Source of the DNA: Pseudomonas poae
GTDB lineage: Bacteria; Pseudomonadota; Gammaproteobacteria; Pseudomonadales; Pseudomonadaceae
Assembly (NCBI RefSeq): GCF_001439785.1
Contig: NZ_JYLI01000015.1
Span: forward strand, 85,954-149,953
Reading direction: 5' to 3'
DNA length: 64,000 nt
Position numbers and translations under genes: made by a program
The notes under the pieces: model-generated
The model's input: only the letters and a program-made list of their open reading frames with translations
Told to the model about the DNA's origin: nothing
Databases searched by the model: none
Shown: in pieces, positions 32,310-41,957 of the stretch
Layout: each line of letters begins with the position of its first letter
Numbering within the stretch: position 1 is the stretch's first letter

Positions 32310-35300
32310 CTATTGCTCCATCGGATCCGGCGTGACAGGTCGCTGCACCGGATTGCCTGCCGCATCCTGATGAACCGCCTCGATATTCAGGTCATTACCG
32401 GTTTGCAGGTAGTACTGCCTGAGGTGATTGAGGCTGCGCGCCGACCAGGGGTTGCCGCTCAGGTCGCACGTGGACTCCAGCGGCCCGCGCAGTTCGAACA
32501 GCGCCGCTGGCATGTCCTCGATCAGGTTGTCGCTCAGGTCCACCACACGCAGCTCACGCAGGCTGAACATGCCCTCAGGTATCTGGTTGATGCCGGTTTC
32601 TTGCAGGTAAAGCGATTCCAGAAGGCCCGCGTGACGGACATCCGGTGTGCGGCCCAGCGGGTTGCCGCTCAGGTCCAGGTACTTCAGATGCTGTAGGCCC
32701 GACAACGCGCTGTTGCTGGCGGGCGTCAAGACGATCTGTGAGTCGATCAGGATGAGCGTGTTCAACTCCGGCAGATTGAATGCCTGGGTGGGAATATCGC
32801 CCAGCCTGAATTTGGAAAGGATCAACTGCTGCAGTTTGGGAACGCACTTGAGTAGCCCGTTGACCCCGGTTGTAGTGCCCGCACCCTCAAGGTCAATCAC
32901 CGTCACATGCTCAAGGCGTGCATTCAAGTGCGGCAGCTCGCCGATGATGGGCTGGTTGAATGTCAGGATATGGCTTCGCCCACTGAGGTTGTCGTCGTCC
33001 AGCGCGGTTTCGCGGCGCCAGGCTTGCTCGAGCAGTTGCTTGAACGCCTGGCGATTGAGCTGGTCCTGCGCGCGCGTCTGCAGGTCCAGTGGCTCATCCT
33101 GCACAGGATGGTGTTCCGGCGTATCGATGGCCCATTCCTGCAGGTCGGTGCGCATTTGCTCGTATTCCTGTTCAAGCGCCTCGATGGCCGGCTCGGCGGC
33201 GTCCAGATCGCCGGGCAGCTCGAAGAAAAAGCGATTGGAGCGCGCCTCCGAGAAGGTGGGGTACAGCGCCTTTATGCGGTCGCGCAACGCGGCAGGCGCA
33301 TCGGCGCCAAAGTCTTCGCCGGTGCGCTGGCAGTAAGCCTTGATCTGCATGAGCGTTGCCCGCGACAGCGGATTGCGAGAGAGATCGAATGCGTCAGTGA
33401 GAATTGTGGACAGTTGGAAGGCACTGTCGGGGATCTCCACGATCTGGTTACCACTCAGGTTGACGCTCAGGCGCTCGATGGCCGTCAGCAGGCCGTCGGG
33501 AAACTGTTTGAGCTGTGTGTCCGCCAGGTTGATCTCGGTGAGGGTGGGCATCGCGCCAAAGTCGGGGGTCTGACCCAGCGGGTTCTGGCTCAGGTTCAAC
33601 TGCTTGAGGTCGTTCAAGGTGGCCAGCAACCGGGTGCTTCGGTCGGACAGGGTCAGGCTGCAACGGTGCAGGCTCAAGGAGGATAGTTGCGGCAGTTCGA
33701 AGATCGCGTCGGGCATGTCGCCGACGTTGTAGCCTTCGATCGACAGGTCGTTCAGTGCCGGAAAACCTTTGAAGAACAATGACGACTGCAACGGAAAACG
33801 TTCGTCCGCCCCCACCAGGCGCAGTTGGCTCACATGATCGAATTGCCCCTCGAGTGGCGGGAATTCGTCACCGATGGGGCTCAGAATTTCCAGGGCATAA
33901 GTGGTCAGGATCCGCGAGCTGCTGTGATTCACGTTCACTTCCCGGCGCCAGCAGGCTTTGAGCGACCCGACCAATTGCTGTCGGCGGGTCTGCTGTGCTG
34001 CGGTGTCGGCTCGACCGGCCCAGGTGTCGAGCCGGGTGGACAGGTCTGCGTATTCGGCCTCCAGCCGTGCCAGTTCAATCTGACCCATTTCCAGCGTGCC
34101 CGGAAGCCCGAAGATATAGCGGTTGACTTGCGCATCGGTGAACGCAGGAAATAGCTGTTTGACTTGACGTACTTCGGTGGCCGGGGCGTCTATCTGCCAG
34201 TTCAAGCCCGTACGCTGGTAGAACGCCTTGGCCTGCTCAAGGACGTCGCGCGACAGTGGATTACCCGAGAGGTCGAAGTTTTTCAGGGTGTCTTCAGGGA
34301 GGGTAAAGAACTCGGCAGGCAATTGAGTAATCCGGTTATTGGACAGGCCCGCCATTTCCAGTGCCGGGCGCTTGATCAAGCCCGCGGGGAGTTGCGACAG
34401 GCGCGTTTGCGATAACTCCAGATACTGCAGATCGACCATGGTTTCGACGCTGGGTGCAAGCTCCAGCGGATTACGGAACAAGTCCAGGGTTCTGAGCCGG
34501 TTGAGCGCGGCCAGGGTGTTCAGGCTGTCGGCGTTCAGTGTGATGCTGCAGTTGCTCAAAATCAGAGCATTGAGGTTGGGCATATGGCTGACGGCTGGCG
34601 GCAAGTGGCCCAGCGCGGCATCGGTGATGCTGAGGTGGCGAAGCCTGGGAAAGCTGCGCAAAAAGCCATCGGCGTTCAGGGCTGACAGCTCGCCCTTGAG
34701 CTCCAGATAGGAGACATGCTCGAAACTCATCCGCAGTGTCGGCAGCTCGCCGCTTTGCGCTGCGTTCACAATGATTTTCAGGCCGTTGCGGGCCGGTGGC
34801 TCAAAGTAGCGGTCCGTGGGCGTTTCCTGTCGCCAGCCGCGCACTATCTCCTGCATGAACAGCCGGCGACTTTGCACGGCGTCGGCATAATCCTGGCGGC
34901 TCAGCGTGACCTCGCTGTCCGGGTAACGACGCGGCGTGCTGGCGACCCAGCTGTTCAGGTCGTAACCGAGCTGTGCGTACTGATCGCGCATCGCGGCCAA
35001 TTGAACCCTGGCCCCGCCCGGGCTGCGCTCCAGTTCGGTGAGCAGATTATCTAACTGTTCGTCGCTCTGGGCAGGAAACAGCCGTCGGGCCAGTGAGCGT
35101 GCGTGCTCAGGGGCCCCAGTGTCTGCCGGCGGGTAACGTTCCATGCCCAGCAGGCGCAGATGGGTGCGCGTATCGGTGGGTATGGGGGCGGGCTGGGCAG
35201 TGATGAGCTTGCGCGCGGACGAACGTTCCAGAGCATGGGTGCGCAAGGTTTGCTTGAGGCGCGAGCCTTGGCCGATGTGCAGGTTCACGGCATTGCGCTC

Positions 35301-38207
35301 GGCGTCGGGCAGCGCCTGGAGAACGGCGGTATAGAAGTCGGTCTCGCCAAACACCGGGCCTTTTTCGTCGCGCGGGATGTAACGGCCTTCGGGTGAGCGC
35401 TCCAGTACTCGCGCAAGACGCGCTCGGGGTTTGCCGATAGCGTCAATCAACGTGGCGTCGGGATGGCGGATCTCCAGGCGCAGCCTTTTGGGCCAGCCGG
35501 GCAAGCGTTGCAGCGAGTGCAGGGCCAGTCGGTGCGTGTCCAGATTGTCCGTGGCCTGCAGGTACAAGCCTTCGTAGGCACGGGTGACCCGTGCTTCGTC
35601 GCGCAGCGCCTGGGCCAGCTCGCGCAGACGCGCGGGCACGGTGCCCTGGTCGACTTCCTTGAGTTCCAGGCCGCTGGCGCCGTCGAGCAAGGCTTCGCTC
35701 GCGCTGCGCGGCAGGCCAACGGTGGTGTCGATCAGCAGCTGTTGACGCGCGTTGCTGGGGTCGCCCACGTTCTGGTAGCGCGAGTTGAAGAGTGCGCGCC
35801 GGTGCAGTTCGGCCAGGCCCGCGAGTTTTTTCCTCAGCTTGCCGGCACGGGTGTGCACGGAGGTGACCGGGTCGCCGAAGGCTTCGCCCAGCAGGGTCTT
35901 GCGTTGCGGTTCGTCGAGGGCTTCCAGTACGTTGTTGAGCAGGTCGCCGTTCTTGAGCTGGGCTTCATGCAGCTGCGCCACGCTGGCGTTTTCATTGCCG
36001 GTCATTTCCCAGACGGTTTTGCCCTCGGCGTCTATCACCCGCAGGGTCTTGGTCTGAGGCCACAGCCCCAGGTTGGTGAGCAGTTGCAGTTGGGTCTGGG
36101 CATCGGCCTTGGCGTATACCGCCGCGTCATCGCTGTTCATCTGGTCGATGAAATCCTGCAGTGCCTGGTCGATCTTGAAGCGCTCAAGTGTGTCGGTCAG
36201 CAGCGGTGGCGGCTTGTGCTGGTTGAGGTGCATCGAGCGCAATGCGCCTTCGTGGGTGTCGCTGATGTGGCGAATATTGGCCAATTGCTGGTCGTTGAGC
36301 GTATGGGTATGGGGCCCCTGGCGTCGCATGAGCGTGGTTTCGTCCCAGTTCCACGGCGTGTCCAGTTCGGTCAGCCAGGCGCCCTTGCCGTTGCTCATCA
36401 GCGGCGGGCGATAGGCATTGGGGCGGGTGGGGTGATGCAGGTAGGGCTGCCCGGTGACCGGGTCGGTTTGCACCACATAGGGCTTGTCGGCGAGCATCAG
36501 CACCTTGACGCCACTGTGGCTGTGCAGGCCCTCGGCGTCGGGATAGGCCGTTTTGCCAAGCCGGATGTCGTGGGCGTAGGGCTCAAGGTCAGGCTGCCAG
36601 AGCCGTGCCTTGCCGTCGGGGAGAGTGACGGGCTTGAGACTGTCAAAAAACTTAACGCTGGTGGCGGGCAGCGCGGTCCGCAGCACGCTCGTTGCGATGT
36701 GCCCGCCCACGGCGAACGTGCCCAGTTGCAGCACCTGTTCGACGAACGAGAACAGGTGTTCAAATCCCTCGCGCGTTTGGTCGGCGGTCCAGTCGATGAC
36801 GCCTTCGATGACCTCGTCGAGCATCTGGTATGCGCTGTAGGCAAGCATCAGCAAACCCACCGGCGGCACGAACGGCGCGGCGATGAAGGCCACTATCTGC
36901 AGGACCTGCGAGGCGACTTTTTCGAGGATGTCCCAGCGTTCCCAGCGTGCCTTTTGGTCAACGCGGGCGGTGGGTACGGCGCGACTGCGGCCATCGTTGT
37001 AGACCTTGCTGAGTTTTTTCTGGAACAGATGCTTGAACAGGTCGCCCTTGATCGGCGCGGCACCGAACATCAGGCGTGGACGCTCAACCGGCGTTTCGCG
37101 CCAGGACGGTCGTGGGTCACCGCGTGTGTGGGGGTGCCAGGTGACCCTGGACAGCCGCTGATTGAGGTGGGCGAAGAAGTCGCCACGCTCGGCATGGTTG
37201 ACGAAGCGACTGAAGAATTGCTGATACTCGGTGCTGCGCAAGTGGTTGCCCAAGGCAGTCATGAAGGCGACGAGTGTCGGGTATTGTTTAAGCGGCGCGT
37301 GAGGATCATCCGGAATGTAGGCGGTGACGCTGACCGGGTGAGGACGCTCCAGGTCTTCGGCGAACAGCACGATGCCGCTCAGGGGGCTGGACATGATCGA
37401 GAGCTCATACGCCAGCAGTGGCGCGCAGCTGTCGCGGCGGCCCTGGGCATCAAGCAACGCTTGCAACCGTTGGTAGGTCTGGGCGTCGAGCAGGTCCAGC
37501 TTCATGCGCGCCATTTGCAGCGCGACGTTCAAGTCTGCCAGGTGATGTTGCTTGAGGTGCCTTTGCAGCGTGTCTGCGGCCACCGGGTTTTTTTCGTCAA
37601 AGTACGCCTGCAGGTAACGCTGGTACTGACCGCCGAGGTCCAGTTCCCGGCATAGCGCGGTGAACTGCGCCACGCTCATCAGCCGATCAAGCGCGGGCAG
37701 GCTGTCGAATTGACCGCTGGGCGTGGGCTGGGTAATGAAGCCCGATGACGCTTCGTAACGTTCGTCCTTTTCAAAGTTGTGCAGCGCGGCGTCCAGCAGG
37801 GAGACCGTCCGGGTTCTGGCGCCGCCGGTGCGGAGGGGGAACCAGGGGACGCTCTGGGGAATGTAAAGCCTCAGAAAGGTGGTGCGCACGTCGTTCTCAA
37901 TGCCGAGGCGCTGTTGCAGCAGCGGGGCGCCGAAGTCCTCGGGGGATTTCAGGCTGGCCATGGCGCGGTCCACGGGGATCCTGGCTTTCCAGGCCGCGCT
38001 CACGCGGTGTTTCAGGCGTTCGTGTTCCTGGGGGCTGGCAATTTTGTACCAGGGGGGCAGGGCGAGTTGCACCTTGCCAAGCGTGGCGCGGTGGCTGGGC
38101 GACAGGTCTGTCAGCCAGGCGGGTATGGCCTGCTTGAGGATGTCCTCGTGCAGGTCGCGGTAGGTGAACGGGGCCGGGAGTTGGATGGGCAGCGTGGAAA
38201 GTGTCAC
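32310..38207 (-). CDS. Very large toxin-like protein with three leucine-rich-repeat modules
   Basis: 1965 aa from a GTG at 38207. The N-terminal half (1-1030) resembles the dermonecrotic-toxin/DUF6543-type region of Pseudomonas LRR proteins, with two hydrophobic stretches near 440-470 and 495-520 (VLQIVAFIAAPFVPPVGLLM). The C-terminal half is a triplication: a helical LFPAxxDxQ...WRRE segment followed by LRRs begins near 1042, 1351 and 1647, each about 300 residues. The LRRs read LxxLxLSxNPL. There is no signal peptide. Related proteins often end in a NEL ubiquitin-ligase domain; here the chain ends a few residues after the third LRR block and no Cys-containing NEL motif is seen. It is probably secreted or host-directed, though this is inferred. 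Confidence 0.8.
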   Translation of the reverse strand: MTLSTLPIQLPAPFTYRDLHEDILKQAIPAWLTDLSPSHRATLGKVQLALPPWYKIASPQEHERLKHRVSAAWKARIPVDRAMASLKSPEDFGAPLLQQRLGIENDVRTTFLRLYIPQSVPWFPLRTGGARTRTVSLLDAALHNFEKDERYEASSGFITQPTPSGQFDSLPALDRLMSVAQFTALCRELDLGGQYQRYLQAYFDEKNPVAADTLQRHLKQHHLADLNVALQMARMKLDLLDAQTYQRLQALLDAQGRRDSCAPLLAYELSIMSSPLSGIVLFAEDLERPHPVSVTAYIPDDPHAPLKQYPTLVAFMTALGNHLRSTEYQQFFSRFVNHAERGDFFAHLNQRLSRVTWHPHTRGDPRPSWRETPVERPRLMFGAAPIKGDLFKHLFQKKLSKVYNDGRSRAVPTARVDQKARWERWDILEKVASQVLQIVAFIAAPFVPPVGLLMLAYSAYQMLDEVIEGVIDWTADQTREGFEHLFSFVEQVLQLGTFAVGGHIATSVLRTALPATSVKFFDSLKPVTLPDGKARLWQPDLEPYAHDIRLGKTAYPDAEGLHSHSGVKVLMLADKPYVVQTDPVTGQPYLHHPTRPNAYRPPLMSNGKGAWLTELDTPWNWDETTLMRRQGPHTHTLNDQQLANIRHISDTHEGALRSMHLNQHKPPPLLTDTLERFKIDQALQDFIDQMNSDDAAVYAKADAQTQLQLLTNLGLWPQTKTLRVIDAEGKTVWEMTGNENASVAQLHEAQLKNGDLLNNVLEALDEPQRKTLLGEAFGDPVTSVHTRAGKLRKKLAGLAELHRRALFNSRYQNVGDPSNARQQLLIDTTVGLPRSASEALLDGASGLELKEVDQGTVPARLRELAQALRDEARVTRAYEGLYLQATDNLDTHRLALHSLQRLPGWPKRLRLEIRHPDATLIDAIGKPRARLARVLERSPEGRYIPRDEKGPVFGETDFYTAVLQALPDAERNAVNLHIGQGSRLKQTLRTHALERSSARKLITAQPAPIPTDTRTHLRLLGMERYPPADTGAPEHARSLARRLFPAQSDEQLDNLLTELERSPGGARVQLAAMRDQYAQLGYDLNSWVASTPRRYPDSEVTLSRQDYADAVQSRRLFMQEIVRGWRQETPTDRYFEPPARNGLKIIVNAAQSGELPTLRMSFEHVSYLELKGELSALNADGFLRSFPRLRHLSITDAALGHLPPAVSHMPNLNALILSNCSITLNADSLNTLAALNRLRTLDLFRNPLELAPSVETMVDLQYLELSQTRLSQLPAGLIKRPALEMAGLSNNRITQLPAEFFTLPEDTLKNFDLSGNPLSRDVLEQAKAFYQRTGLNWQIDAPATEVRQVKQLFPAFTDAQVNRYIFGLPGTLEMGQIELARLEAEYADLSTRLDTWAGRADTAAQQTRRQQLVGSLKACWRREVNVNHSSSRILTTYALEILSPIGDEFPPLEGQFDHVSQLRLVGADERFPLQSSLFFKGFPALNDLSIEGYNVGDMPDAIFELPQLSSLSLHRCSLTLSDRSTRLLATLNDLKQLNLSQNPLGQTPDFGAMPTLTEINLADTQLKQFPDGLLTAIERLSVNLSGNQIVEIPDSAFQLSTILTDAFDLSRNPLSRATLMQIKAYCQRTGEDFGADAPAALRDRIKALYPTFSEARSNRFFFELPGDLDAAEPAIEALEQEYEQMRTDLQEWAIDTPEHHPVQDEPLDLQTRAQDQLNRQAFKQLLEQAWRRETALDDDNLSGRSHILTFNQPIIGELPHLNARLEHVTVIDLEGAGTTTGVNGLLKCVPKLQQLILSKFRLGDIPTQAFNLPELNTLILIDSQIVLTPASNSALSGLQHLKYLDLSGNPLGRTPDVRHAGLLESLYLQETGINQIPEGMFSLRELRVVDLSDNLIEDMPAALFELRGPLESTCDLSGNPWSARSLNHLRQYYLQTGNDLNIEAVHQDAAGNPVQRPVTPDPMEQ

Positions 38208-38321
38208 GGGATCAGGCCTTTACTGGAGGATGATGCGTACCAGCAGACCAATATTTACAGGCCCCCTCGCGGTAGATACATAACCGGTCCAGCGTTTAAA
38301 CTGCGCCATTGCGATGCTATA

Positions 38322-38337
38322 TGTCGCATTGGCGTAA
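38322..38337 (+). promoter_or_regulatory. Candidate ArgR half-site 1 upstream of aruC
   Basis: TGTCGC-attggcgt-AA, an exact fit to TGTCGC-N8-AA. It lies in the 259-base gap shared with the start of the large LRR gene. Confidence 0.65.
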
Positions 38338-38372
38338 ACCCGCCTGAAACCGGGGTTTGCGCTATAAGAAGT

Positions 38373-38388
38373 TGTCGCTTGGCGGCAA
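38373..38388 (+). promoter_or_regulatory. Candidate ArgR half-site 2 upstream of aruC
   Basis: TGTCGC-ttggcggc-AA, 51 bases (about five helical turns) after site 1 and on the same strand. TATAAG at 38363 precedes it. Confidence 0.65.
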
Positions 38389-38466
38389 GGCCGCGCTTGA
38401 AACTGTCCCTACAATCCCTGCATCGTCCGCCAGTTCCAGGCGGGCGTTCCTCTTCAGGAGACTCCG

Positions 38467-39687
38467 ATGTCCGTTGAGCAAGCCCCGGTGCAACGCGCCG
38501 ATTTCGACCAGGTGATGGTGCCCAATTACGCACCCGCCGCCTTTATCCCGGTGCGCGGCCAAGGATCGCGCGTGTGGGACCAGGCCGGTCGCGAGCTGAT
38601 CGACTTTGCCGGCGGCATCGCGGTCAACGTGTTGGGCCATGCGCACCCGGCGCTGGTCGGCGCGCTGACCGAGCAGGCCAACAAGCTGTGGCATGTGTCC
38701 AACGTATTCACCAACGAACCGGCCCTGCGCCTGGCGCACAAGCTGATCGACGCCACCTTTGCCGAGCGTGTGTTCTTCTGCAACTCCGGCGCCGAAGCCA
38801 ACGAGGCCGCGTTCAAGCTCGCCCGTCGTGTTGCGTTCGATCGGTTCGGCAGCGAGAAATACGAGATCATCGCCGCGCTGAACAGCTTTCACGGCCGGAC
38901 CCTGTTCACCGTCAATGTCGGCGGTCAGTCCAAGTACTCCGATGGCTTCGGGCCTAAAATTACCGGCATCACCCACGTTCCTTATAACGACCTGGCCGCG
39001 CTGAAGGCTGCCGTGTCGGACAAGACCTGCGCGGTGGTGCTCGAGCCGATCCAGGGCGAGGGCGGCGTGCTGCCGGCCGAGCTGGCTTACCTGCAAGGTG
39101 CGCGCGAACTGTGCGATGCGCACGACGCGCTGCTGGTGTTCGACGAAGTGCAAACCGGCATGGGCCGCAGCGGCCACCTGTTCGCCTACCAGCACTACGG
39201 CGTGACCCCGGACATCCTCACCAGCGCCAAGAGCCTGGGCGGCGGTTTCCCGATTGCGGCGATGCTCACCACCCAAGCGCTGGCCAAGCACCTGGTGGTC
39301 GGCACCCACGGCACCACCTACGGCGGTAACCCGCTGGCGTGCGCGGTGGCCGAAGCGGTGATCGACGTGATCAACACCCCGCAGGTGCTGGCGGGTGTGA
39401 GCGCCAAACACGCGCAGTTCAAGGCGCGCCTGCAGCAGATCGGCACGCAATACGGCATTTTCAGCGAGGTGCGTGGCTTGGGTCTGTTGATCGGTTGCGT
39501 GCTCAGCGATGCGTTCAAAGGCAAGGCCAAGGACGTGTTCAACGCGGCCGAGCAAGAAAACCTGATGGTCCTGCAAGCCGGCCCGGACGTGGTGCGTTTT
39601 GCGCCGAGCCTGGTGGTGGAAGAGGCGGATATCAACGAAGGCCTGGATCGTTTTGAGCGTGCGGTAAAAACGCTGACTCAGGCCTGA
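38467..39687 (+). CDS. aruC: Succinylornithine/acetylornithine aminotransferase
   Basis: 406 aa, PLP-dependent class III aminotransferase. The cofactor Lys is in TSAKSLGGGFP and the phosphate loop in CNSGAEANEAAFKLAR; FDEVQTGMGRSG is the usual Asp segment. It starts the AST (arginine succinyltransferase) operon and converts N2-succinylornithine with 2-oxoglutarate to succinylglutamate semialdehyde; in Pseudomonas the same enzyme also serves biosynthesis as ArgD. The order C-F-G-D-B-x-E matches P. aeruginosa. A REPIN follows. Confidence 0.94.
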   Translation: MSVEQAPVQRADFDQVMVPNYAPAAFIPVRGQGSRVWDQAGRELIDFAGGIAVNVLGHAHPALVGALTEQANKLWHVSNVFTNEPALRLAHKLIDATFAERVFFCNSGAEANEAAFKLARRVAFDRFGSEKYEIIAALNSFHGRTLFTVNVGGQSKYSDGFGPKITGITHVPYNDLAALKAAVSDKTCAVVLEPIQGEGGVLPAELAYLQGARELCDAHDALLVFDEVQTGMGRSGHLFAYQHYGVTPDILTSAKSLGGGFPIAAMLTTQALAKHLVVGTHGTTYGGNPLACAVAEAVIDVINTPQVLAGVSAKHAQFKARLQQIGTQYGIFSEVRGLGLLIGCVLSDAFKGKAKDVFNAAEQENLMVLQAGPDVVRFAPSLVVEEADINEGLDRFERAVKTLTQA

Positions 39688-39705
39688 CAGCTACACCGAT
39701 CCAAT

Positions 39706-39792
39706 GTGGGAGGGGGCTTGCTCCCGATGGCTGTCTGTCAGTTGATGCATCAGAGACTGATTCACCGCTATCGGGAGCAAGCCCTCTCCCAC
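39706..39792. repeat. REPIN (inverted REP pair)
   Basis: Same arm sequence as at 26346 with one change (ccctctccc). Lies inside the aru operon, between aruC and aruF. Confidence 0.9.
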
Positions 39793-39861
39793 ATTGGAAC
39801 TGAGTTGTGCCCGGGCTTTCCGGTATTTTCCCTATGAGTTTTCGAGTTAAGGAGTGACACC

Positions 39862-40881
39862 ATGCTGGTGATGCGCCCCGCGCAAATGGCTGACCTGGGC
39901 GAGGTACAGCGTCTGGCTGCGGACAGCCCGATTGGTGTCACTTCCCTGCCGGACGATGTGGAACGCTTGAGCGACAAGATTGCCGCCAGCGAAGCATCGT
40001 TCGCGGCCGAGGTGAGTTTCAACGGCGAAGAAAGCTATTTCTTCGTGCTCGAAGACACCGCCACCGGCAAGCTCGCCGGCTGCTCGGCCATCGTCGCGTC
40101 AGCCGGTTACTCCGAGCCGTTCTACAGCTTTCGCAATGAAACCTTCGTGCACGCCTCCCGCGAGTTGAAGATCCACAACAAGATCCACGTGCTTTCCCAG
40201 TGCCACGACCTCACCGGCAACAGCCTGCTCACCAGTTTTTATGTGCAGCCTGCACTGGTGGGTTCGCCGTGGTCGGAACTCAATTCCCGTGGCCGCCTGC
40301 TGTTCGTCGCCAGCCACCCCGAGCGTTTTGCCGACTCGGTGGTGACCGAGATTGTCGGCTATAGCGACGAGAACGGTGATTCGCCCTTCTGGGACGCCAT
40401 AGGCCGCAACTTCTTCGACCTCAACTATGCCGCCGCCGAGCGCCTGTGCGGGCTGAAAAGCCGTACCTTCCTCGCTGAGCTGATGCCCCATTACCCGATC
40501 TACGTGCCGCTGCTGCCGGACGCCGCTCAGGAGGCGATGGGCCAGGTGCACCCGCGCGCGCAGATCACCTTCGACATCCTGATGCGCGAAGGTTTCGAGA
40601 CCGACCATTACATCGACATCTTCGACGGCGGCCCGACGCTGCACGCGCGAGTCTCGGGCATTCGCTCGATCGCTCAAAGCCGCGTGGTGCCGGTGAAAAT
40701 CGGTGAGATGGTCAAGGGCGCCGGTCGCCAGTACCTGGTGAGCAACGCGCAGTTGCAGGATTACCGCGCGGTGATGCTGGAGCTGGACTACGCGCCCGGC
40801 AAGCCGGTGGTCCTGGACTTGGCGGCGGCTGAAGCGTTGGGCGTGGGCGAAGGCGCGAGCGTGCGTCTGGTCGCGGTTTAA
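39862..40881 (+). CDS. aruF: Arginine N-succinyltransferase, alpha subunit
   Basis: 339 aa. AstA family: MLVMRPAQMADLGEVQRLA at the start and GSPWSELNSRGRLLFVASHPERF, DSPFWDAIGRNFFDLNY and FLAELMPHYPIY in the core are diagnostic. Together with AruG it succinylates arginine at N2 using succinyl-CoA, the first AST step. It shares the fold and many motifs with AruG (40% range by eye), showing an old duplication. Confidence 0.94.
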   Translation: MLVMRPAQMADLGEVQRLAADSPIGVTSLPDDVERLSDKIAASEASFAAEVSFNGEESYFFVLEDTATGKLAGCSAIVASAGYSEPFYSFRNETFVHASRELKIHNKIHVLSQCHDLTGNSLLTSFYVQPALVGSPWSELNSRGRLLFVASHPERFADSVVTEIVGYSDENGDSPFWDAIGRNFFDLNYAAAERLCGLKSRTFLAELMPHYPIYVPLLPDAAQEAMGQVHPRAQITFDILMREGFETDHYIDIFDGGPTLHARVSGIRSIAQSRVVPVKIGEMVKGAGRQYLVSNAQLQDYRAVMLELDYAPGKPVVLDLAAAEALGVGEGASVRLVAV

Positions 40882-40931
40882 GAGAGAGTTTCGCGGGTGG
40901 CTGACCACAGCGGCCCGTTCGAGGAGATAGC

Positions 40932-41957
40932 ATGATCGTTCGTCCCGTACGCAGCAGCGATTTACCGGCCCTGATTGATCTGGCGCGCAGCACCGGCACC
41001 GGCCTCACCACCTTGCCGGCCAACGAAGAACGCCTGACCCACCGCGTAGGCTGGGCCGAAAAAACCTTTCGCGGCGACGCCGGGCGCGGCGATGCCGACT
41101 ACCTGTTCGTGCTGGAAAACGATGAGGGCCGGGTGGTGGGCATTTCCGCCATTGCTGGTGCCGTCGGCCTGCGCGAGCCCTGGTACAACTTCCGTGTTGG
41201 CCTGACCGTCAGCGCCTCTCAGGAGTTGAACATCTACCGCGAGATCCCGACGCTGTTTCTGGCCAATGACCTCACCGGCAATTCCGAACTGTGCTCGCTG
41301 TTTCTGCATGCCGATTACCGCAACGGCCTCAACGGCCGCATGCTGGCCAAGGCACGCCTGCTGTTTATCGCCGAGTTCCCGCAGCTATTTGGCAACAAGA
41401 TCATCGCCGAGATGCGCGGGGTGTCCAACGACGCTGGGCGTTCGCCGTTCTGGGAGAGCCTGGGCCGCCACTTTTTCAAGATGGAATTCAGCCAGGCCGA
41501 CTACCTCACCGGTGTGGGCAACAAGGCATTCATTGCCGAGCTGATGCCGAAGTTTCCGCTGTACAGCTGCTTTCTTTCCGAAGACGCGCGCACGGTGATC
41601 GGCAAGGTGCATCCCGATACCGAGCCGGCGTTGAGCATGCTCAAGAGCGAGGGTTTCAGCTACCAGGGCTATGTGGATATCTTTGACGCCGGCCCGGCGG
41701 TGGAGTGTGAAACCGCGAGGATCCGTGCGGTGCGCGACAGCCAGGCGCTGGTGCTGGCCATCGGCACGCCGGGGGACGACGCCACGCCGTTCCTGATTCA
41801 TAACCGCAAGCGCGAAGACTGCCGCATCACCGCCGCGCCGGCGCGCCTTGCCGCTGGCACATTGGTGGTCGACCCGCAGACCGCCAAGCGTCTGCAACTG
41901 GTGGTGGGTGATCAAGTGCGCGCCGTACCGTTGTCTGCTGCCCGGGAGTCGAAATAA
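40932..41957 (+). CDS. aruG: Arginine N-succinyltransferase, beta subunit
   Basis: 341 aa. MIVRPVRSSDLPALIDLARSTGTGLTTLP is the canonical AstA start; RSPFWESLGRHFFKMEFSQADYL and FIAELMPKFPLYS follow. Fifty bases after aruF, and its TAA overlaps the aruD ATG by one base (TAATG). Functions as a heteromer with AruF. Confidence 0.94.
   Translation: MIVRPVRSSDLPALIDLARSTGTGLTTLPANEERLTHRVGWAEKTFRGDAGRGDADYLFVLENDEGRVVGISAIAGAVGLREPWYNFRVGLTVSASQELNIYREIPTLFLANDLTGNSELCSLFLHADYRNGLNGRMLAKARLLFIAEFPQLFGNKIIAEMRGVSNDAGRSPFWESLGRHFFKMEFSQADYLTGVGNKAFIAELMPKFPLYSCFLSEDARTVIGKVHPDTEPALSMLKSEGFSYQGYVDIFDAGPAVECETARIRAVRDSQALVLAIGTPGDDATPFLIHNRKREDCRITAAPARLAAGTLVVDPQTAKRLQLVVGDQVRAVPLSAARESK

Noticed and set aside
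35463..37655. 730-codon open frame on the plus strand inside the LRR gene
   Set aside because: Antisense shadow of the 1965-aa gene: third-position GC bias keeps the opposite frame open, and the sequence has no domain pattern.
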